NCBI GenBank assembly: GCA_963803425.1
Contig: CAWDMA010000001.1
Coordinates: 1,178,001 to 1,242,000, forward strand
Source of the DNA: DASPWW01 sp963803425
GTDB lineage: Bacteria; Actinomycetota; Thermoleophilia; Solirubrobacterales; 70-9
Direction of reading: 5' to 3'
Length of the DNA: 64,000 nt
In this document: piece after piece, positions 35,452-44,035 of the stretch
Numbering within the stretch: the stretch's first letter is position 1
How the letters are laid out: the number at the start of each line of letters is the position of its first letter
The notes under the pieces: generated by a model
Seen by the model: the letters and a program-made list of their open reading frames with translations, nothing else
The model's database searches: none
Told to the model about the DNA's origin: nothing
Made by a program: the position numbers and the translations under genes

Positions 35452-36291
35452 ATGATCGCGGTCGCGCTAGGGATCGCCACCGCGGCGTGCTGGGGGCTTG
35501 CCGACTTCCTCGGCGGGCTGCGGGCGAAGCGGCTCAGCCTCGCCGTGGTGCTGCTGGTCAGCCAGCTCACCGCGGTGGCGGCGATCGCCGCGGTCGCGGT
35601 GGCGGCGGGGGGCTCCCTCCCGGACGCCGGCGAGCTGGCGCCGGCGTTCGCCGCGGGCGCCTGCCAGCTGGTCGCGATCGGCGCCCTGTACCGGGCGCTC
35701 GCCGTCGGGACGATGAGCGTGGTCTCGCCGGTGTCGGCGAGCGGCGCGGCAGCGATCCCGGTGATCGTCGGGCTGGTCACCGGCGAGCGGCCCGGCGGCG
35801 TCGTGTACGCGGGGATGGTCGCGGCGTTCGTCGGGGTGGTGCTGGCGACGCGCTCGTCGGGTGGTCCGCCCGGCGCCGGAACGGCGGCGCTTCAGCTCGC
35901 TCTGGTGGCGGCCGTCGGGTTCGGCGGGTTCTTCATCGGGATGGACGCGGCGGTCGAGGACGTCGACCCGTTCTGGGCGCTGCTCGCGGCCCGCGCATGC
36001 GCGGGAGCGGTGCTGGTGGTGGCAGTGGCGGCGATCAGGCCGCCGCTGCGCGGCGATCGGGCCCTGGTCCCCTCGCTGGTGCTGATCGGCCTGCTCGACA
36101 TCGGGGCGAACACCGCGTTCACGCTCGGCGTCGACACCGGACTGGTCAGCGTCGTGTCCGTTCTTGCGGCGCTTTACCCGATTGGGACCGTGCTGCTGGC
36201 GCGGGCGGTGCTTCGGGAGAGGCTGGTCGCGGTGCAGATGGCGGGGGTGGCGGTGGCGCTCGCCGGGGTGGCGCTGATCGCGGCCGGATAG
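35452..36291 (+). CDS. DMT-superfamily (EamA) membrane transporter
   Basis: A 279-residue polytopic protein with ten predicted helices in two EamA repeats, for example IAVALGIATAACWGLADFLG in repeat one and LQLALVAAVGFGGFFIGMD in repeat two. Family members export or import metabolites such as amino acids or amines across the cell membrane. The gene follows the GntR regulator by eight bases, implying a shared message. The direction of transport and substrate are unknown; proximity to amine-assimilation genes makes a nitrogen compound plausible. Confidence 0.85.
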   Translation: MIAVALGIATAACWGLADFLGGLRAKRLSLAVVLLVSQLTAVAAIAAVAVAAGGSLPDAGELAPAFAAGACQLVAIGALYRALAVGTMSVVSPVSASGAAAIPVIVGLVTGERPGGVVYAGMVAAFVGVVLATRSSGGPPGAGTAALQLALVAAVGFGGFFIGMDAAVEDVDPFWALLAARACAGAVLVVAVAAIRPPLRGDRALVPSLVLIGLLDIGANTAFTLGVDTGLVSVVSVLAALYPIGTVLLARAVLRERLVAVQMAGVAVALAGVALIAAG

Positions 36292-36328
36292 TCGCAACGC
36301 GCGCTCCAGAACGAAGCACTCCAGACCA

Positions 36329-36360
36329 ATGTACCTTTTTGTTCAAAGCGTGGATATAGT
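36329..36360 (+). promoter_or_regulatory. Promoter and candidate operator of the first amine operon
   Basis: An AT-rich patch carries ATGTACCTTTTTGTT (36,329-36,343) followed by TATAGT (36,355-36,360), a good -10 box, 42 bases before the GTG of the synthetase gene. The 15-base element matches ATGTACnnnTTkGTy found before soxD (61,943) and before amt on the minus strand (57,789). It overlaps the expected -35 position, consistent with a regulator site. Confidence 0.6.
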
Positions 36361-36401
36361 CCCGAGCACCCCAGTCGGCCCGCGAGGAGAGGAGCGGACA
36401 A

Positions 36402-37841
36402 GTGGCAGCGAAGAGCGAGAGTCCGATTCAGAAGGTGTTGGACTCGCCGAAGATCGACCCCCCGCCGAAGACGCTCGACGAGGCCCGCTCCGCGCCCGGT
36501 AGGGCGGAGAAGATCCAGGAGATCGCCGACCGGATCGAGAAGGAGGGGATCGAGTACGTCTTCTTCCAGCAGATCTCGCTGTCCGGCCACGTCAACGGGA
36601 AGGGCGTGGTCGCGAGCTGGTTTCCGGAGGTGGCGGCGAAGGGCTATCAGCTCGTGTACGGCGCCACCGCCGACCTGTTCACGGACCGCCAGGAGAACTA
36701 CATCGGGTTCGGCCCGGAGGAGTCCGAGCTGGCGGCGATCGCCGACCTCGACACCTTCGAGCGGCTCCCGTGGGAGCCGCGCGTGGCTCGCGTGTACTGC
36801 GACTGCTACGACACCGAGACCGGCGAGCTGCTCGACGCCGACCCGCGCCAGAACCTGAAGCGGATCGCGCACGACGTCGAGGAGGAGCTCGGGTACGCCT
36901 TCTTCTGCGGGATCGAGCCGGAGATGATGTGGCTGAAGCTAGGAGAGGACGGCGAGGCCCCCGAGGGCGTCACGAAGCCGTGGTGCTACCACATCAACCA
37001 GTTCGAGCAGCTCCGTCCGGTGATCCTCGACGTCGTCTCCTACGGGAAGGCGATGGGGCTCGACATGAGCTACGGCGATCACGAGGACGCCCCGGGCCAG
37101 CTCGAGCTCAACTTCCGCTTCGACCGCGCCGTGCGCACGGCCGACAACATCAGCACCTACCGGCAGATCTGTGCCGCGGTGGGTCGGGAGCACGGCCTGC
37201 ACGCGTCGTTCATGCCGAAGCCGTTCACCGGAGTGTCCGCGAACGGACACCACCACCACTTCACGCTCGTCGACCCCGAGGGCAACAACATGTTCCACGA
37301 CCCCGACGGGCCCGCGCAGCTGTCCACCCTCGGGAAGCAGTTCATGGGGGGGATCCTCGACCACTTCCGGGCGCTGGTGTGCGTCGGCTCGCCGACCGTG
37401 AACTCCTACAAGCGGATGTGGGACTTCGGGTTCTGGGCCCCCGTGTACAAGAACTACGGGTGGCAGAACCGGACCTGCACCGTCCGCGTCGCCAGCGGCG
37501 GCCGGTTCGAGTTCCGCGGCGTCGACTCCGCGTGCAATCCTTACCTGACCCAGGCGGCGCTGCTCACCGCCGGGTTGGATGGGGTCCGTCGCGAGCTCGA
37601 CCCCGGCCCCCCGCAGCAGCGCAACACCTACGACCTGCTCGCCGAGGGCGAGGAGTTCGAGCGGGTGCCGGATCACCTCGGCGAGGCGCTCGACGCGCTC
37701 GACGCGGACGAGGTCGTGCGGAGCGCGCTGCCGGGGCGGCTGCACGACATCTTCATGCACTACAAGCGCGACGAGTGGGAGCGCTATCTGGCTGCGGTCA
37801 CCGACTGGGAGCGCGAGCAGTACCTGGATGTCGTTCCGTAG
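36402..37841 (+). CDS. Glutamine synthetase-like ligase (GlnT/gamma-glutamylmethylamide synthetase type), set 1
   Basis: The 479-residue protein belongs to the glutamine synthetase family, which couples ATP to amide formation between glutamate and ammonia or, in the GmaS branch, methylamine. It shows the glutamate/metal motif CGIEPEMMW, YGDHEDAPGQLELNF, ANGHHHHFTLVD (ATP/metal loop) and PTVNSYKRMWDFG. An N-terminal 70-residue extension is present. Its place directly before three N-methylglutamate-synthase-like subunits supports a role in the indirect methylamine pathway; a glutamine role is not excluded. The start GTG 36,402 is preceded by GAGGAGAGGAG. Two bases separate it from the next ATG. 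Confidence 0.85.
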   Translation: MAAKSESPIQKVLDSPKIDPPPKTLDEARSAPGRAEKIQEIADRIEKEGIEYVFFQQISLSGHVNGKGVVASWFPEVAAKGYQLVYGATADLFTDRQENYIGFGPEESELAAIADLDTFERLPWEPRVARVYCDCYDTETGELLDADPRQNLKRIAHDVEEELGYAFFCGIEPEMMWLKLGEDGEAPEGVTKPWCYHINQFEQLRPVILDVVSYGKAMGLDMSYGDHEDAPGQLELNFRFDRAVRTADNISTYRQICAAVGREHGLHASFMPKPFTGVSANGHHHHFTLVDPEGNNMFHDPDGPAQLSTLGKQFMGGILDHFRALVCVGSPTVNSYKRMWDFGFWAPVYKNYGWQNRTCTVRVASGGRFEFRGVDSACNPYLTQAALLTAGLDGVRRELDPGPPQQRNTYDLLAEGEEFERVPDHLGEALDALDADEVVRSALPGRLHDIFMHYKRDEWERYLAAVTDWEREQYLDVVP

Positions 37842-37843
37842 CC

Positions 37844-38773
37844 ATGTGCGGCATCGCTGGGATCATCTACCGGAACGGCGGCGGCACCCGCGAGGTGGGG
37901 CGCGACATGACCGCGATGCTTCAGGCGATGAAGCATCGCGGCCCCGACTCGACCGGGTACGCGCTGTACCGGGGCAGCACCGACACGTACGTGATGCACG
38001 TGAAGCTGAGGGAGGGTGGGGATGACGCTCCCGACCACGATCAGCGGGTGCGGCGTCAGCGTGAGCAGGTTGAGGCGCGGATGGAGGGCGCCGGCGCCCG
38101 GATCGAGGACATCAAGCTCACCCCGCACACGCTCACGGTCGTGTTCGCGTTCGACGGCGACCCGAAGCGGCTCGCCGACGCGGTCGAGCGGGTTCGCCAC
38201 ACCGAGGTGCTGTCGCTCGGTCGTTCGCTGGAGATCATCAAGGACCTCGGCGACGCGGAGACCGTGTCGAGGGAGTACGGCCTCGACAAGTTCACCGGCA
38301 CCCACGCGATCGGCCACGCGCGGATGGCGACCGAGTCGGACGTCGACATCGCGAACGCCCATCCGTACTGGGCGTACCCGTTTCCCGACGTCGCCGTCGT
38401 CCACAACGGCCAGCTCACGAACTTCCACGCTTGGCGCCGGCGCCTGATCCGGTCCGGCCACCGGTTCCAGTCCGAGTGCGACTCGGAGATCATCGCCGTG
38501 TACCTGGCGCAGCAGATGAGCGAGGGCCGCTCGCTCGAGCAGGCGATGCATCAGAGCCTCGAGGACCTCGACGGCGTGTTCACGTATCTCTGCGTGACCG
38601 AGGACGAGCTCGGGGTGGCGAAGGACGAGCTCGGCGCGAAGCCGCTCGTCCTGTACGAGGACGACGAGATCGTCGCCCTCGCCTCCGAGGAGATCGCGAT
38701 CCGGCAGGTGCTCGACCGCGAGATCACCACGCACGATCCCTACGAGGGTGAGGTGAAGGTATGGAGTCGGTGA
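37844..38773 (+). CDS. Class II glutamine amidotransferase subunit (N-methylglutamate synthase A-like), set 1
   Basis: A 309-residue class II glutamine amidotransferase domain protein. Cys2 (MCGIAGIIYR) is the N-terminal nucleophile. Other landmarks are MKHRGPDSTGYAL, GHARMATESDVD, VVHNGQLTNFHAWRRRL and SDSEIIA-like CDSEIIAVYLA. It corresponds to the amidotransferase piece of glutamate synthase that exists as a separate polypeptide in GlxB/MgsA systems, where it releases ammonia or methylamine from a gamma-glutamyl amide. Residues about 50-110 are an insertion between the two halves. It overlaps the following gene by 13 bases; the second copy on the minus strand has exactly the same overlap. 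Confidence 0.87.
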   Translation: MCGIAGIIYRNGGGTREVGRDMTAMLQAMKHRGPDSTGYALYRGSTDTYVMHVKLREGGDDAPDHDQRVRRQREQVEARMEGAGARIEDIKLTPHTLTVVFAFDGDPKRLADAVERVRHTEVLSLGRSLEIIKDLGDAETVSREYGLDKFTGTHAIGHARMATESDVDIANAHPYWAYPFPDVAVVHNGQLTNFHAWRRRLIRSGHRFQSECDSEIIAVYLAQQMSEGRSLEQAMHQSLEDLDGVFTYLCVTEDELGVAKDELGAKPLVLYEDDEIVALASEEIAIRQVLDREITTHDPYEGEVKVWSR

Positions 38774-39543
38774 GCCTCCCGAAAATGGACGAGCGCGGGC
38801 TGGTCGAGCTCGACTCGTCGATCCCGAAGACGGCCAAGATCGACGGCAACAGCGCCGTGATCGAGGCGCGCGACATGACTACCCGGAAGATCAACGCTGA
38901 GCTGCGGTGGTTGATCTACGAGCAGGGCGTCACCGACGTCACGGTCAAGGACCCGCGCGCCCGCCACTCGCTCGGGGTCGGCATCCTGGCGCGGTGCAGG
39001 ATCAGGTTCGAGGGCAGCCTCGGCTACTTCGGGTGCGGGCTGATCGACGGGCCCGAGGTCGAGATCACCGGCCGGGTCGGGTGGTCCGTGGCCGAGAACA
39101 TGATGTCCGGCGTCGTCATGGTCGAGCAGAACGCCGGCTCGCTCGCGGGCGCGGCGCTTCGCGGCGGCGACCTTGTCGTCAAGGGCGACGTCGGGGCCCG
39201 CACCGGGATCGACCAGAAGGGCGGCACGATCATCGCCCTCGGCAACGCGGCCTCGATGACCGGCTTCATGATGCAGCGAGGCCGGCAGATCATCCTCGGC
39301 GACGTCGGCCCCGGGCTCGGTGACTCGATGTACGACGGGACGATCTACGTCGGCGGCACGGTCGCGTCGCTCGGGATCGACTGCGTCCCGGGCGAGTGGA
39401 CGGATGCCGACACCGAGCTGATCGAGCGCAAGTTTCAAATTCACGGGCTCGGTGAGCCGCCCGAGCTGAGCAAGTTCGTGTGCGGCAAGAAGCTCTACAA
39501 CTACGACCACCTCGAGCCCAGCGAGCGCAAGCTGGTGCTCTGA
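38761..39543 (+). CDS. GXGXG beta-helix subunit (N-methylglutamate synthase B-like), set 1
   Basis: A 260-residue homologue of the C-terminal beta-helix domain of glutamate synthase large subunit. Repeats of the G-x-x-G-x-x-x-G type are evident: GRVGWSVAENMMSGVV, GGDLVVKGDVGARTGID, GGTIIALGNAASMTGFMMQ and YDGTIYVGGTVASLG. This part links the amidotransferase and FMN sites in the complex. The ATG lies within the preceding gene (13-base overlap), and a GAGAGGGGGA ribosome binding site precedes the next gene, so the three subunits are made together. Confidence 0.87.
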   Translation: MESVSLPKMDERGLVELDSSIPKTAKIDGNSAVIEARDMTTRKINAELRWLIYEQGVTDVTVKDPRARHSLGVGILARCRIRFEGSLGYFGCGLIDGPEVEITGRVGWSVAENMMSGVVMVEQNAGSLAGAALRGGDLVVKGDVGARTGIDQKGGTIIALGNAASMTGFMMQRGRQIILGDVGPGLGDSMYDGTIYVGGTVASLGIDCVPGEWTDADTELIERKFQIHGLGEPPELSKFVCGKKLYNYDHLEPSERKLVL

Positions 39544-39554
39544 GAGGGGGACCG

Positions 39555-40997
39555 ATGGCCGACGAGAACGCAACGACGGAACGTGAGGTTCTCGGGCGCA
39601 GCCCGATCTTCACCCCGGAGGTCATCAACGACATCCACATGAAGGCCGAGCTCGGCCGTTACCGGATGCGCGGCTTCTCGATGTTCAAGAAGATGCCGGG
39701 CTGGGACGACCTGATCTTCCTCCCCGGCACCCTGACGCGGTTCGTGATCGAGGGCTACCGCGAGAAGTGCGACACGAAGACGATCCTGGGCTCGCGGTTC
39801 GCCTCCAAGCCGCTCCAGCTCGACATCCCCGTCTACATCACCGGGATGAGCTTCGGGGCCCTGTCGCTGGAGGCGAAGATGGCGCTCGCGAAGGGCGCCT
39901 CCATGGCCGGCACCGCGACCTGCTCCGGAGAGGGCGGGATGATCCCGCCCGAACGCGACCTGTCGACCAAGTGGTACTACCAGGTGATCCAGAGCCGGTA
40001 CGGGTTCAACCCGCACCACCTGATGCTCGCCGACGGGATCGAGTTCTTCATCGGCCAGGGCTGCAAGGTCGGGCTGGGCGGCCACCTTATGGGCCAGAAG
40101 GTGACCGAGCAGGTCGCCGAGATGCGTTCGCTCCCAGCCGGGATCGACCAGCGCTCACCGGCCCGCCACCCCGACTGGCTCGGCCCGGACGACCTCTCGC
40201 TGAAGGTGCAGGAGACCCGTGAGGCGACCAACTACGAGGTCCCGATCCAGCTCAAGCTCGGCGCCGCCCGCGTCTACGACGACGTCCGGATGGCCGCCAA
40301 GTGCGGTCCCGACATCATCTACCTGGACGGGGCCGAGGGAGGCACCGGCGCCGGTCCCCACATCGCCGCCGAGGAGACCGGGATCCCGCTGATGGCCGCG
40401 ATCCCCGAGGCCCGCCGCGCGCTCGAGGACGTCGGGCTCGCCGACGACGTCGACCTGGTCGTCGCCGGCGGGATCCGCAACGGCGGCGACGTCGCCAAGT
40501 GCCTGGCGCTCGGCGCCGATGCGATCGCGATCGGCCACTCGGCGCTGATGGCGCTGAACTGCAACAAGGAGATCCCCGGCGTCACCGACTACGAGGGGAC
40601 CGTCGGCGTCCCCGCGGGCCAGTGCTACCACTGCCACACGGGGCGGTGCCCGGTCGGGATCACGACCCAGGACCCCGAGCTCCGGAAGCGCCTCAACGTC
40701 GACGACGCCGCCGAGCGGGTCTACAACTTCCTTCACACGCTCACGCTCGAGGTGCAGATGCTCGCCCGCGCGTGCGGGAAGACGAGCGTCCACAGCCTCG
40801 AGCCCGAGGACCTGAACGCGCTCACCACCGAGGCGGCGGCGATGGCGAAGGTGCCGCTGGCCGGCACCGAGTACATCCCGGGCGTCACCGAGGAGCGCGC
40901 CCTGGGAGAGATCCGCACGCTGCTCGACCAGTACCTGGAGAACCCCGTCGACTACCTGCCCGAGCACGCCGCGACCGGCGCGGAGGAGGGCGAGTGA
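39555..40997 (+). CDS. FMN-dependent glutamate-synthase-like subunit (N-methylglutamate synthase C-like), set 1
   Basis: The 480-residue protein carries the FMN/Fe-S synthase domain of the glutamate synthase family. Motifs are PVYITGMSFGALSLEAKMAL, CSGEGGMIPPERD, IYLDGAEGGTGAGPHIAAE (substrate/FMN loop), VVAGGIRNGGDVAKCLALGADA and the cluster ligands CYHCHTGRCPVGITTQDP (three Cys, probable 3Fe-4S). In the N-methylglutamate pathway this subunit condenses 2-oxoglutarate-derived skeletons with the amine. It ends with a GTGA overlap into the unknown 150-residue gene. Confidence 0.88.
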   Translation: MADENATTEREVLGRSPIFTPEVINDIHMKAELGRYRMRGFSMFKKMPGWDDLIFLPGTLTRFVIEGYREKCDTKTILGSRFASKPLQLDIPVYITGMSFGALSLEAKMALAKGASMAGTATCSGEGGMIPPERDLSTKWYYQVIQSRYGFNPHHLMLADGIEFFIGQGCKVGLGGHLMGQKVTEQVAEMRSLPAGIDQRSPARHPDWLGPDDLSLKVQETREATNYEVPIQLKLGAARVYDDVRMAAKCGPDIIYLDGAEGGTGAGPHIAAEETGIPLMAAIPEARRALEDVGLADDVDLVVAGGIRNGGDVAKCLALGADAIAIGHSALMALNCNKEIPGVTDYEGTVGVPAGQCYHCHTGRCPVGITTQDPELRKRLNVDDAAERVYNFLHTLTLEVQMLARACGKTSVHSLEPEDLNALTTEAAAMAKVPLAGTEYIPGVTEERALGEIRTLLDQYLENPVDYLPEHAATGAEEGE

Positions 40998-41446
40998 CCG
41001 AGCCCGAGGGCGTGAGCCAGCCGCGCGAGCCGGACAAGGTCGTATCGATCGACGCCGAGTACCTGTCCGGGAAGCGGTTCCCCTACCAGGAGGACGTCTC
41101 GGTGATCGAGGACGTCGACCTGATGGCGGCGACTCCCGGAAAGGACCTGAACTGGCTCGAGGACGTCGAGCTGCTCGAGGAGGAGGGCACGCCGGCCGTC
41201 TTCGACCGGTACTCGAACTCGTTCCTGCGGATCTACTTCCCGATCCCCGAGGGGCGCGAGAACGAGATCGCGCGGAAGGTGCTGATCAAGCACCTCACCT
41301 CCGGGAACTCGTACGGGATCCGGCTGAAGGAGGTCCACTCCAAGTTCCCCCAGCCCGAGCTCGGTCCGTGGGTCAAGGACTCGCCGACCGTCGGCACCGA
41401 CTGGAAGCCGTCGGTGCTCGAGGGCTGGGAGCCGCCGGAGCACTGA
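40994..41446 (+). CDS. Conserved-context protein of unknown function, 150 aa
   Basis: I do not recognise a family. The product is soluble, strongly acidic in its first 60 residues, and lacks cysteines and signal sequence. It contains VVSIDAEYLSGKRFPYQEDV, a middle segment FDRYSNSFLRIYFPIPEGRE and a C-terminal WVKDSPTVGTDWKPSVLEGW. Translation is coupled to the FMN subunit (GTGA) and the next gene starts six bases after its stop, so it is an integral part of the operon. No counterpart is seen beside set 2. It may be an accessory subunit of the synthase or of the FAD oxidoreductases that follow. Confidence 0.7.
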   Translation: MTEPEGVSQPREPDKVVSIDAEYLSGKRFPYQEDVSVIEDVDLMAATPGKDLNWLEDVELLEEEGTPAVFDRYSNSFLRIYFPIPEGRENEIARKVLIKHLTSGNSYGIRLKEVHSKFPQPELGPWVKDSPTVGTDWKPSVLEGWEPPEH

Positions 41447-41451
41447 GCGCG

Positions 41452-42741
41452 ATGCCGAGCGTGCCGGACTCCGCTCGCACGCTGGTGATCGGCGCGGGCG
41501 TCCACGGCCTGTCGACCGCGTGGCACCTCGCCGAGGCGGGCGAGGAGGTCGTAGTGATCGACAAGGCCCAGGTCGGCGCCGGCGCGTCGGGGATCGCGTG
41601 CGGCGTGATCCGCAACAACTACTTCCAGCCGGCGATGTCGGAGCTGATGGCGGCGTGCGTGGAGATCTGGGAGTCCGATCCCGAGGCGCTCAGCTACCAC
41701 GGGACCGGTTACGTCGCGCTCGGCCCGGACTCGCAGCGCCCCGACCTGGAGCAGGTGTTCGAGCGCCAGCAGCGGATCGGCTACCCGTCCGAGCTGCACA
41801 CGGGCGAGGACGCGGTTCGCGGGCACATGCGGGAGCTGTACCCGGACTGGCGCGCCGACGGCCTCACCGTGTGCCTGCACGAGCACGCCGGCGGGTTCGC
41901 CTTCAACATCGAGTCGATGCGCGGGCTCGCCGACAAAGCCCGCGCCGCAGGCGCCACGATCGCGGAAGGCGTCGAGGTGACCGGGTTCGACTCGGACGGG
42001 TCGGGGGCGGTGCAGCGGGTGCAGACCAGCGCCGGTTCGATCGCCGTGGAGCAGGTCGTCGTCGCGGTCGGCCCGTGGATCCCGCACCTGTGGGAGATGC
42101 TGGGGCTGCCCGACCGGATCGACGTCCACCGTCCCGACGGCGGAGTCGAGACGGGCGTCCCGATGTGGACCTTCTGGTATCTGCAGGAGGGCGAGGTCGA
42201 GATGCCGCCCTCGGCCCTCGACGTCGCCGGCGGCGGCGCTGGGCCGGTCCTGCACGTCGACTCCGACGTGCCGCTGCGCGACGACGCCGGCGAGCTGGTC
42301 ACCGAGGAGCCGTGGGGGATCTACGTGAAGCCCGACCGCACCTCGGTCCAGGGCGGTGCGCAGCCGCTCACCGTCGGCGAGAGCTTCGAGGTCGACCCGT
42401 ACCCGACGGGGAGCGTCGATCTGGGCTTCCCGGACCTGTGGTGCGCGGCGCTCTCGCACTGCATGAGCCGGTTCGAGGGATGTCGCGACTCCTACCGCCA
42501 GGTTCGCTCCGGCGGCGCCGGCGCGTTCACCGCCGATAACTTCCCGGTGTTCGACTACATGCGGCCGAACGTGTACGTCGCCGCCGACTCCAACCACGGC
42601 TACAAGATGATCGCCGTGGGGCGGGAGATCGCCCGGGTCCTGCAGGGCGAGCACTCGACCCTGCTGCATCCGTTCCGGTTCGAGCGGTTCGAGACCGGCG
42701 ACCTGCACCCGGTCTCGAACAGTCCCTATCCCTGGAGCTGA
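41452..42741 (+). CDS. FAD-dependent amine oxidoreductase, SoxB/MgdA-like (paralogue 1)
   Basis: A 429-residue DAO-family flavoenzyme, similar to the beta subunit of heterotetrameric sarcosine oxidase or to N-methylglutamate dehydrogenase A. It has the FAD motif LVIGAGVHGLSTAWHLAEAG, the segment GAGASGIACGVIRNNYFQP and a C-terminal SNHGYKMIAVGREIA that contacts the flavin. Such enzymes oxidatively demethylate N-methyl amino acids, producing formaldehyde (as methylene-folate). It starts at ATG 41,452 right after the unknown protein. A close paralogue follows after seven bases. The remaining dehydrogenase subunits (SoxD- and SoxA-like) are about 19 kb downstream. Confidence 0.83.
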   Translation: MPSVPDSARTLVIGAGVHGLSTAWHLAEAGEEVVVIDKAQVGAGASGIACGVIRNNYFQPAMSELMAACVEIWESDPEALSYHGTGYVALGPDSQRPDLEQVFERQQRIGYPSELHTGEDAVRGHMRELYPDWRADGLTVCLHEHAGGFAFNIESMRGLADKARAAGATIAEGVEVTGFDSDGSGAVQRVQTSAGSIAVEQVVVAVGPWIPHLWEMLGLPDRIDVHRPDGGVETGVPMWTFWYLQEGEVEMPPSALDVAGGGAGPVLHVDSDVPLRDDAGELVTEEPWGIYVKPDRTSVQGGAQPLTVGESFEVDPYPTGSVDLGFPDLWCAALSHCMSRFEGCRDSYRQVRSGGAGAFTADNFPVFDYMRPNVYVAADSNHGYKMIAVGREIARVLQGEHSTLLHPFRFERFETGDLHPVSNSPYPWS

Positions 42742-42748
42742 GCCGAGG

Positions 42749-44035
42749 GTGACACCGAGCCCGGCCAGCCACGTCGTGATCGGGGGTGGGGTGCAGGGGC
42801 TGTCCGCGGCGTGGCGGTTGGCGGAGGGTGGCGCCGACGTGCTGGTCCTTGAGAAGGACCGGCTCGGCGCCGGTGCCTCCGGGATTGCCGGCGGGATCGT
42901 CCGCAACTACTACCGCTCGCCGTGGATCACGGAGGTGATCTCCCGCTCGGTTGAGATGTTCGAGGCCGACCCTGACGGCTACGGGTTCCGCCAGGTCGGC
43001 TACGTGGCGGCGGTCCCCGAGACGCAGGCGGACGACCTCGGCGCGATCGCCGCGCAGCACCGGCGCTGCGGGTATGACTCGGAGCTGGTCCAGGGGGCGG
43101 AGCGCTGCCGCGAGTACATGCGGTTCACATGGCCCGACTGGGAGGCGGAGGTGGCGTCGCTCCTGCACGAGCGCCGCGCGGGGTGGGCGGACGCGATGCA
43201 GACCGTCCGCCACCTGGCGGCGCGGGCGCGCCAGGCCGGCGCCCGGATCGAGGAGGGGGTGGAGGTGACCGGGCTCGAGCTGAGCGCCGACCGGGTCGAG
43301 GCCGTGCTCACCACGGACGGCCGGCTCGCGTGCGAGACGCTGCTCGCCGCGCCGGGGCCGTGGGCAGCGCGGATGTGGAGGATGCTGGGCCGAGCCCCCG
43401 AGATCGAGGTGGCCTCGAACGGCCGCGCCGAGCGTCGCCCGCTCGTCTCCTACCTGAAGGCGCAGGAGGGCGAGTTCGAGCTGCGCGGCGCGGTTGGCGG
43501 CGGCGCCGGCGGCGCCGAGCCGCCGGTCGTCCACCTCGACCAGGCCGGGCCGCTGCGCTCCGACCGCGACGGGCGGGTGCTCGTCGACGGCCCGTGGGGG
43601 ATCTACTTCCGGATCGGCCGCACCGGGACGATCACCGGCGGCGGGCTCCCGGTCGAGCTCGGCGACCCCGACCTCGACCCCTACGGGCCCGACAACCCCG
43701 AGCACGCGGTCGAGCCGGACTTCACGGAGCGGTTCACCTCTGGGCTGGCCGCCGCGCTGCCCCGCTTCCGCGGCGGCGGCGAGCGGTGGCGGACGACGTC
43801 GGCCGGCGGGATCGTCCCGCACACGCCCGACAACTACCCGATCTGCGACTGGGTGGCGCCGAACGCGTACGCGATCGTCGACTCCGGGCACGGCTTCAAG
43901 ATGCTGGCGCTCGCCCGGATGGTCGCCGACGAGATCCTTGGCAACCCGGACCCGCTGCTCGAACCCTTTCGGTACGCGCGATTCGAGCGCGGCGAGACCC
44001 ACATCGCGTCGAAGGGGCCGTATCCGTGGACGTAG
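42749..44035 (+). CDS. FAD-dependent amine oxidoreductase, SoxB/MgdA-like (paralogue 2)
   Basis: The 428-residue paralogue of the preceding flavoprotein. It begins with HVVIGGGVQGLSAAWRLAEGG, continues with GAGASGIAGGIVRNYYRSPW and ends with SGHGFKMLALARMVADEILG. Both paralogues share the closing P-Y-P-W motif before the last residue. Two tandem copies suggest either a heterodimer or two substrate ranges. The start is GTG 42,749. Its stop is overlapped by the GTG (44,026) of the next, damaged gene. Confidence 0.83.
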   Translation: MTPSPASHVVIGGGVQGLSAAWRLAEGGADVLVLEKDRLGAGASGIAGGIVRNYYRSPWITEVISRSVEMFEADPDGYGFRQVGYVAAVPETQADDLGAIAAQHRRCGYDSELVQGAERCREYMRFTWPDWEAEVASLLHERRAGWADAMQTVRHLAARARQAGARIEEGVEVTGLELSADRVEAVLTTDGRLACETLLAAPGPWAARMWRMLGRAPEIEVASNGRAERRPLVSYLKAQEGEFELRGAVGGGAGGAEPPVVHLDQAGPLRSDRDGRVLVDGPWGIYFRIGRTGTITGGGLPVELGDPDLDPYGPDNPEHAVEPDFTERFTSGLAAALPRFRGGGERWRTTSAGGIVPHTPDNYPICDWVAPNAYAIVDSGHGFKMLALARMVADEILGNPDPLLEPFRYARFERGETHIASKGPYPWT

